This document shows positions 13,424-18,765 of a stretch of DNA of 18,765 bases, in pieces. Under the pieces are notes generated by a model that was not told the origin of the DNA, ran no database searches, and saw nothing but the letters and a program-made list of their open reading frames with translations. A program made the translations under genes and the position numbers. The first letter of the stretch is position 1. The number at the start of each line of letters is the position of its first letter. This DNA comes from CAZHGD01 sp964531735 (lineage in GTDB: Bacteria; Armatimonadota; UBA10988): the NCBI GenBank assembly GCA_964531735.1, contig CAZHGD010000144.1, positions 1 through 18,765 on the forward strand, read 5' to 3'.

Positions 13424-15592
13424 ATGACGCGCAAGTGGTTGCTGGTTGTGTTGGCGGTCGGACCGCGGCTCGAGGCTGCGTCGCTTGAGGTCACCACGAC
13501 GCCGCCCGGCGCCGCCGTGCGGTGGACCGCGCCGGACTCACCGGTGGTCCACACCGCCGGTCCGGCCCCCTGCCGGCTCACCGTGCCCGACCGCGCCGGT
13601 GAGGGCGCCTGCACCGTCCTGTGCGACGCGCCGGGGTACCTGCCCGCCGCGCGGTCCGTGACCGTCGCCGCGCTACGGGCCGGCCCGGTGACGCTGGCCG
13701 TGCCACTGCGGCGGTACGCGCTCAGTCTGCTGCCGGCGCTGGCCGAGGCCAGTCGGCTGGCCAAACGGCCACCCACGGCGCGGGCGTCCAAGGCCGACGA
13801 CGCGGACGACGACGAGCGCGACGAAGGTCGCTACGACCGCAGTGTGCCCGCCGGCGACGGAGCGGGCATCTACCAGATGCACACCTTCGAGACCGAGGGC
13901 CAGGAGGGCTTCGAGCTGTGGTGGCTGCCATTCGGCGGTGAGGCGCGCCGCCTGGTCAGCGACCGCGGCGCCCGGCCCAAGGCCATGCATTTCCGCGTTC
14001 CCGACCTGACTGCCTCGCCGGACGGACAGTGGCTGGCCTGGTCGGGCAGCCAACGGCGCGCCGAGGTGATCCGCGTGCGCCACCGTTCGCTGCCGTTGGA
14101 GCGCTCGTTCAAGGCGGCCGGCGGTGGCGACATCGACTACCCGGTGTGGTCGCCCGATGGGCAGCACCTCGCCTACCGCAGCGAGCCACGCCGCGCCAAG
14201 CCGGCCCGCCGGCACGACGACGAGGATGACGAGGACGACGGCCCGTCGCCGCGCGACCGCTACGACGCGGCGCTGTACCTGCACCCGTGGGCCGGCGGCG
14301 GTGATCGCCTGGTGCTCCGCGGCGTCGGCCCGCGCTTCGCGTTCAGCCCCGATGGGCGCCAACTCGCGCTGGAGCGCCGCGAGGGCCTGGCGCTGCTCGA
14401 CCTGGCCGACGGCCAGGTGCGCACCATCGCGCCCGGCGCCAGTCTCGAAGATGAGCCCGAGGCCATCCGGTGGTCACCTGACGGCCGTTGGCTGGCCTGC
14501 CGACTGCTTGCCGCGGAGGGTCGCCGGCGACGCGGGCCGGACCGCCCGGGCGAGGATCTGACGCTGATCCCCGCTGGCGGCGGGACGCCGCGGGTGGTGT
14601 GCCAGACCATCGGCAGCGTCTCCTGGCTGCCCGATAGCGGCGGTCTCTACGTCGCGGCGATCGCGCCCTGGCCGGTGGGCTTCGCTCGTGGCCTCAGGCA
14701 GCTCGCCGTCGGTCTGGACGGCCGGCTGCTGGCGGCGCTCGGCGACCCGGTGCCGGTCTTCGAGCGCCTATCGTGGGCGCCCGACAGCCGCTCGTTGGTC
14801 ACCGTGGCGCTGCTCGGCGAGCGCCGCCGGGTGGCGCTGCGTCTCGACCTCGACGGCTGGACCACCACGCTCTCGGCGGCGCTGCCCGGCGAGGTCTGGG
14901 AGGCGGTGGACACGACCACCGGCCTCTACTGCCTGGTCGGGCCGCCCGGTGGTTGGCCGAACCTGGGGCCGGCGGCGCTCTGGCGCCTGTCCGGTGACCA
15001 GTGCGAGCGGCTGCTCGACGGCCTCGACGCGCCGCGGTCACTGACCGCTGCGGCCGACGGCACGGCGCTGGCCATGCTCACCGGCCCGCTGGACGACGCC
15101 AAACTGGTGCGCTATGGGCACCGGCCACCGCACGTCACGGTGGTCACCGGGCTGCCCGGCCCGTTGGAGGCCGTGGCCCTGTCGCCCGATGGCCGCGTGC
15201 TCGCCGCCGGCACCACGGATCGGAAGTGCTACCTGCTGCCGGCCGCCCGTGGTCTGGCGCGCTTCGACGAGCCCCAGGCCGAGGCGGTGGCGCCGCAGTG
15301 GCTGCCCGACGGCAGCGGTGTCCGGCCCTACCCGACCGCCCCCCAAGTGCTCCTGGTGACCGGCCGCACCGCCGCTGCGCAGGGGCTGAACGCCGTCTAC
15401 TACGGCCGGAACGCGGTGGACCGGCAGCCGGTGGCCGCCTGGCGGTCCCCGGACGGACGCTGGCTGGCCGCCTTGGACCACGGCCGCGTCCTCTTGGCCG
15501 CGGCGACCGATGTGGAGCACGCCAAGCCACTGGACAAGTACCACGGACCGGAGCACCTGGAGCACCTGGTCCCGGCGCGTGAGCTGCCTTGA
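13424..15592 (+). CDS. Exported PEGA plus TolB-type beta-propeller protein
   Basis: The function is unknown. The 722-residue product begins with a probable signal peptide (WLLVVLAVG core, cleavage near LEAA at 16-19). A PEGA-like beta domain follows (about 20-97; LEVTTTPPGAAVRWT ... CDAPGYLPAARSVTV), then a low-complexity acidic linker (KADDADDDERDEGRYD, 123-138). The rest is a beta-propeller with repeated SPDG blade turns: TASPDGQWLAW (197-206), VWSPDGQHLAY (241-251), FAFSPDGRQLAL (305-316), IRWSPDGRWLAC (348-359), then WLPDS, WAPDS and further SPDGR copies towards the C-terminus. A second acidic insert (RRHDDEDDEDDGPSPRDRYD, 262-281) interrupts the propeller. ATG 13424 has GGAG six bases upstream. 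Fourteen bases separate its stop from the DUF3160 gene, so the two are probably co-transcribed. Such propellers usually bind proteins or glycans at the cell surface; no catalytic motif is seen. Confidence 0.8.
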   Translation: MTRKWLLVVLAVGPRLEAASLEVTTTPPGAAVRWTAPDSPVVHTAGPAPCRLTVPDRAGEGACTVLCDAPGYLPAARSVTVAALRAGPVTLAVPLRRYALSLLPALAEASRLAKRPPTARASKADDADDDERDEGRYDRSVPAGDGAGIYQMHTFETEGQEGFELWWLPFGGEARRLVSDRGARPKAMHFRVPDLTASPDGQWLAWSGSQRRAEVIRVRHRSLPLERSFKAAGGGDIDYPVWSPDGQHLAYRSEPRRAKPARRHDDEDDEDDGPSPRDRYDAALYLHPWAGGGDRLVLRGVGPRFAFSPDGRQLALERREGLALLDLADGQVRTIAPGASLEDEPEAIRWSPDGRWLACRLLAAEGRRRRGPDRPGEDLTLIPAGGGTPRVVCQTIGSVSWLPDSGGLYVAAIAPWPVGFARGLRQLAVGLDGRLLAALGDPVPVFERLSWAPDSRSLVTVALLGERRRVALRLDLDGWTTTLSAALPGEVWEAVDTTTGLYCLVGPPGGWPNLGPAALWRLSGDQCERLLDGLDAPRSLTAAADGTALAMLTGPLDDAKLVRYGHRPPHVTVVTGLPGPLEAVALSPDGRVLAAGTTDRKCYLLPAARGLARFDEPQAEAVAPQWLPDGSGVRPYPTAPQVLLVTGRTAAAQGLNAVYYGRNAVDRQPVAAWRSPDGRWLAALDHGRVLLAAATDVEHAKPLDKYHGPEHLEHLVPARELP

Positions 15593-15606
15593 GCAGGGAG
15601 ATGGGC

Positions 15607-18600
15607 ATGAGACTGCTGGGTGCCGCCGTGGCGGCGTGGCTCTGTCTGACCCCGGTGACCGCCGCCGAGCCCTTCGGCCTGCCGGCCAATGCCGACGCCG
15701 TCAAGGCGTTGGCCGGGAGCGAAGCGGCTGTGGTCTTGCAGCACTTGCAGCACCATGGCTTCGCCGTGCTCGGCGACCGGGCCGCGCCCGATTTGGCCTC
15801 GGCCTACAGGACCCAGTTGCCGGGCCTGCCCATGCTGATCACCAGCGACGCCCTGCTGCAGCTCTGGTACCAGGTGCAGCGCGAGGTGACGGAAGCCGCC
15901 GAGGCGCAGCAGCTACTGCCGGTGACCCGGCAGTTGGTCACCGCGCTGTGGTCGTCGCACACGGCGCTGAGCCAGGCCCTGGCCGACGCCCGGCCCGAGG
16001 TGCGCGCCGCCGGATCGGCAGCCGGGCTGACGCTCGCCGTGGCGCTCCGGCTGGCCGATGAGCGGGCGCCGCTGCCCGCGGCGCTGGTCCCGCCGGTGGC
16101 CGCCATCGTGCAGCAGATCCGCGCCGCCGAGGCGACCGAAGTCTACCCCGGCGAGGACTACACGCAGTACCGGCCACGCGGCCCGTACGACGACCACGGC
16201 CCGATGGCCGAGTACTTTCGGCTGGCCAAGTGGCTCGGCCGCCGCCTGCTGCCGTTGGCCGGCGACGGGGCCGGGGCCGACACCGTGCGACAGACCGCCT
16301 GGCTGGTGGCGGCGGTGCAGCGCGACGCCACGGCGCGCGCGGCCTGGCAGCGCCTGGCGGCCGTGCGGCGGTTGCTCGCCGGACCGTTCGCGCTGAGCAG
16401 CGTCGACGAGCTCGACGCCGCGTTCACCAAGGTGCTCGGCGCCGGCTGGACGCCGGCGCTGCTGGACGATGCCGCCTGCGCCAAGGTGCTGGCCGAAGTG
16501 GCCGGGTCGGGCTACACCACGGTCAACGTGCGCACGCGCCTGGTCGACCTGAGCGGCGTTCGCTTCCCGACGCGGGCCTTCGCGCTGCTGCCGGAACACG
16601 AGCTGCCCGATGCCCGCCTGATGCAGCAGGTGATCGACGCCGGCCGCACGCCGAGCGGGCTCGATGTCGCCGCGGCGCTCGGCCTGCCGCGCGCGCTGAC
16701 GCAGGTCACCACTACCGGTGGCGAGCCGGCTAAAGCACTGGCCGAGGCGGCCCGGCAGTCGTGGCAGGCCGGCGCGGGCGGTCTGTTCGCGCAGTGGCTG
16801 TCGCTGCTGGCCACGCTCGGGCAGACCGACGCCCGCGCGCCGGAATTCATGCGCACCGCCGAATGGCAGGACAAGACCGTCACCACGGTCCTGGCCAGTT
16901 GGGCCCAGTTGCGCCACCAGGCCGTGCTCTACGCCGCCGCGCCGATCTACGCGATGGGCGCCGACTCCCTGCGGCGGCCGCAGGGACTGGTCGAGCCGAA
17001 TCCGCGCTTCTTCCGGCAACTGGCCGAGCTGGCCGACGGCCTGCTGCGGTCGTTGCGCGAGTGGCAGGTGGCGCCGGCCAACGCTGTGCTGCTGGCGCGG
17101 CTGGCGGCCAAGTCGCGCGAGTTCGCCGGCTACGCCGAGTTGGAGCTGGCCGGGCAGCCGCTGCCGCAGGACGGCGCGATGATCCGGCAGTTCCCGCACT
17201 GGGTGACCGCGCTGGTGCTGGTCAACCCGGCCGTGGTGGCCGACGTGGCCACCCTCGACCAGGGCGTGCTGCACGCCGGCAGCGGCTACCTGCGGCCACT
17301 GCTGGCGTCCTTCCGCACGCCGGCCGGCGAGACCATCACCGCACTCGGCTTCGTCAGCAGCTACTACGAGCTGATCGAGCCGACGCGCCTGACCGACCAG
17401 CAGTGGATTGAGCGGCTCACCTCCAGCTACGCCCGGCCCCAGCCGCCGGCTTGGGCGCGCACGTTCTGGATCGAGCCAGGCGGTCCGTCGCCCGAGGACG
17501 CTGCGGCGCTGCGGCAGATCGAGACCGATCTGCTGGCTGGCCGCGACGCGGCGGCGTTGCCGGCGTTGCGCCGACTGCAGCAGAAGCACCACGGCACGCG
17601 GCTGGAAGTGCAGCTGCAGCTCCTCCTCGCCCGCACCTACGAGCGCCGCGACCAGGCCGCCGAGGCCGCCGCCGCCTACCAGGCCTGCGCCAGGATGTAC
17701 GGCTGCGCCGAGCGCGACGAAGCCGCCCAACATGCCACGCCCGATGACGGCAGTTACCGCCGCGAACTGGAGCAGGTGCGCCAACAGCACCTGGCCGAGT
17801 TGGCGGCCACTGCGCCGCAGCCGGGGCTGTCGGCCGCCGCGGAGCAGGCGCGGCAGGACCGCCGCGCGCGCCTGCTGCTGCGGCCCAATCAGCGGAACTA
17901 CCTGATCGAGCCCGAACCGGCGCGCGTGCTCACCGAGTGCCCGCAGTCGCAACTGGTGCCGGTGGCGCGACTGTGGTTGGCCGCCGGGCATCACGGCCGG
18001 GAGTACGAGCCGCCACCGCGGCCCAGTGCCGTACCGGCCCTGGAGCAGGTGGAGCGCGACTACGCCGGCAGTCTGGTGGCCGAGACCGCCGCGACCTGGG
18101 CGGCCCAGGCGCTGCTGCCCAAGGATCCCAAGCGCGCGGTCAACAAGCTGCTGCCTTACGTGCCGCCGCGCCCGCGCCCGAACGAGCCCTGGCCGGCCGC
18201 GGCGGCCTTCCTGGTGGGCAAGGACGCTCCCGATCGGCCCCTGCGCGAGGAGGCCGAGCAGCCGGCCTGGCAGGCCCTGCGCGCCATCGCCGAGGACCTG
18301 GCCGTCGTCCTGCTGGAGGCCGGCGCGCTTGACGAACTGGACCAACTGGCGGCGCTGCCCGACGACGAGGACCATGACCCGGGGCCCCGGGCCGAGTTGC
18401 TGGGGCTGTACCGCGAACTGGGCCGCCCGCAAGCCGAGGCCCTGCGGCTGTATGTGAGCGCGACGCGCTCCGACCGCCACCAGCCGACAGCGCCGCTGCT
18501 CGACGAACTGCTCCGCCGCTGGCCCGACAGCCCCTTGGCGCCGTTGGCGCTCTATGCGCTGGCTACGCAGCCGCCGGGCACGGCCGGTGCTGAGGCCGCG

Positions 18601-18765
18601 GCGCGGGCGCTGCGCGAGCGCTGCCCGAAGTCGCCGCTGACCGGCGCTCTGCTCATCGCCGCCGAAGCGCGCGCCGGCCGGCTCGACGAAGCGCAGAAGC
18701 TGGCCCAGGCCGGCGGCGGCCGGCGGCGTTTCGACCGACCAAGGCGCCCCCGAGTGCAGCCGCCG
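15607..18765 (+). CDS. Large exported DUF3160-family protein with helical-repeat tail (3' end beyond window)
   Basis: The frame is open from ATG 15607 to the last base (1053 codons, no stop). AGGGAG lies six bases upstream; the in-frame ATG at 15601 abuts that site and is less likely. The N-terminus is a signal peptide (MRLLGAAVAAWLCLTPVTAA, cleavage near residue 20). DUF3160 hallmarks follow: LPMLITSDALLQLWYQVQRE (74-93), corresponding to the family's PVFVTSDALLHxYHxxFD; YPGEDYTQYRPRGPY (180-194), corresponding to EDYSQYxPRGHY; and YFRLAKWLGRRLL (203-215), corresponding to YFRxMMWLGR. The usual double His of LLHTYH is LLQLWY here. From about residue 637 to the edge the sequence is Ala/Leu-rich and TPR-like (LLARTYERRDQAAEAAAAYQ). 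The last dozen residues turn Arg/Pro-rich, which may mean a frame error near the edge. The family has no established biochemical role; I infer an envelope or periplasmic protein working with the propeller protein. Confidence 0.85.
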   Translation, partial: MRLLGAAVAAWLCLTPVTAAEPFGLPANADAVKALAGSEAAVVLQHLQHHGFAVLGDRAAPDLASAYRTQLPGLPMLITSDALLQLWYQVQREVTEAAEAQQLLPVTRQLVTALWSSHTALSQALADARPEVRAAGSAAGLTLAVALRLADERAPLPAALVPPVAAIVQQIRAAEATEVYPGEDYTQYRPRGPYDDHGPMAEYFRLAKWLGRRLLPLAGDGAGADTVRQTAWLVAAVQRDATARAAWQRLAAVRRLLAGPFALSSVDELDAAFTKVLGAGWTPALLDDAACAKVLAEVAGSGYTTVNVRTRLVDLSGVRFPTRAFALLPEHELPDARLMQQVIDAGRTPSGLDVAAALGLPRALTQVTTTGGEPAKALAEAARQSWQAGAGGLFAQWLSLLATLGQTDARAPEFMRTAEWQDKTVTTVLASWAQLRHQAVLYAAAPIYAMGADSLRRPQGLVEPNPRFFRQLAELADGLLRSLREWQVAPANAVLLARLAAKSREFAGYAELELAGQPLPQDGAMIRQFPHWVTALVLVNPAVVADVATLDQGVLHAGSGYLRPLLASFRTPAGETITALGFVSSYYELIEPTRLTDQQWIERLTSSYARPQPPAWARTFWIEPGGPSPEDAAALRQIETDLLAGRDAAALPALRRLQQKHHGTRLEVQLQLLLARTYERRDQAAEAAAAYQACARMYGCAERDEAAQHATPDDGSYRRELEQVRQQHLAELAATAPQPGLSAAAEQARQDRRARLLLRPNQRNYLIEPEPARVLTECPQSQLVPVARLWLAAGHHGREYEPPPRPSAVPALEQVERDYAGSLVAETAATWAAQALLPKDPKRAVNKLLPYVPPRPRPNEPWPAAAAFLVGKDAPDRPLREEAEQPAWQALRAIAEDLAVVLLEAGALDELDQLAALPDDEDHDPGPRAELLGLYRELGRPQAEALRLYVSATRSDRHQPTAPLLDELLRRWPDSPLAPLALYALATQPPGTAGAEAAARALRERCPKSPLTGALLIAAEARAGRLDEAQKLAQAGGGRRRFDRPRRPRVQPP

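Noticed and set aside
15913..18480. 855-codon open frame on the - strand opposite the DUF3160 gene
   Set aside because: It has the same shadow composition (Gly, Gln, Arg, Leu rich). The + strand frame has a signal peptide and DUF3160 hallmarks, and is in operon spacing with the propeller gene.
1..18765. tRNA or rRNA genes, CRISPR arrays, insertion sequences
   Set aside because: I found no cloverleaf with CCA-like arms, no regularly spaced repeats, and no transposase motifs or paired terminal repeats by eye. Short or divergent cases could be missed without tools.

Overview
The window is very GC-rich bacterial DNA with short intergenic gaps and many GTG starts. It reads as part of a chromosome from a peptidoglycan-containing, possibly anaerobic or fermentative bacterium, because it carries MraY, MurG and FemX homologues and a bifunctional AdhE. 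The combination of a DUF3160 protein, a PEGA/beta-propeller protein and an RHS fragment fits an uncultivated large-genome lineage (Planctomycetes, Armatimonadetes or Chloroflexi-like), but I cannot assign a phylum from sequence alone.

Left end (1-1762, mostly + strand): an RHS/YD-repeat fragment that loses its family resemblance, a small single-pass membrane protein with a good ribosome binding site, and about 670 bases holding a decayed open frame. Reading frames here look damaged, like a gene graveyard next to an RHS locus.

Centre (10376 down to 1763, - strand): a promoter (TTGCGG-17-TATAAT) precedes eight tightly packed or overlapping genes. In transcription order these are a long-chain acyl-CoA ligase, a GNAT acetyltransferase, a small FHA-domain protein, an MraY-like transferase with an unusual C-terminal extension of about 300 residues, MurG, an AmgK-like sugar kinase, a FemX-like aminoacyltransferase and a MurU-like nucleotidyltransferase. 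The last five together read as a lipid II module: AmgK and MurU would turn salvaged MurNAc into UDP-MurNAc, MraY and MurG would build lipid I and lipid II, and FemX would add a bridge residue. The Mur ligases that must act in between are absent from the window. The FHA protein, which has a possible phospho-threonine switch, and the MraY extension suggest that this module is regulated by protein phosphorylation or assembled as a complex. This is the most interesting part of the window.

Right (10457-13136, - strand): adhE, encoding a complete aldehyde/alcohol dehydrogenase, ends at a strong 21-bp inverted repeat that separates it from the promoter of the cell-wall cluster.

Right end (13424-18765, + strand): divergent from adhE, a probably exported PEGA plus beta-propeller protein is followed 14 bases later by a large exported DUF3160 protein that is still open at the window edge. 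They look like a two-gene operon of unknown, probably envelope-related, function.
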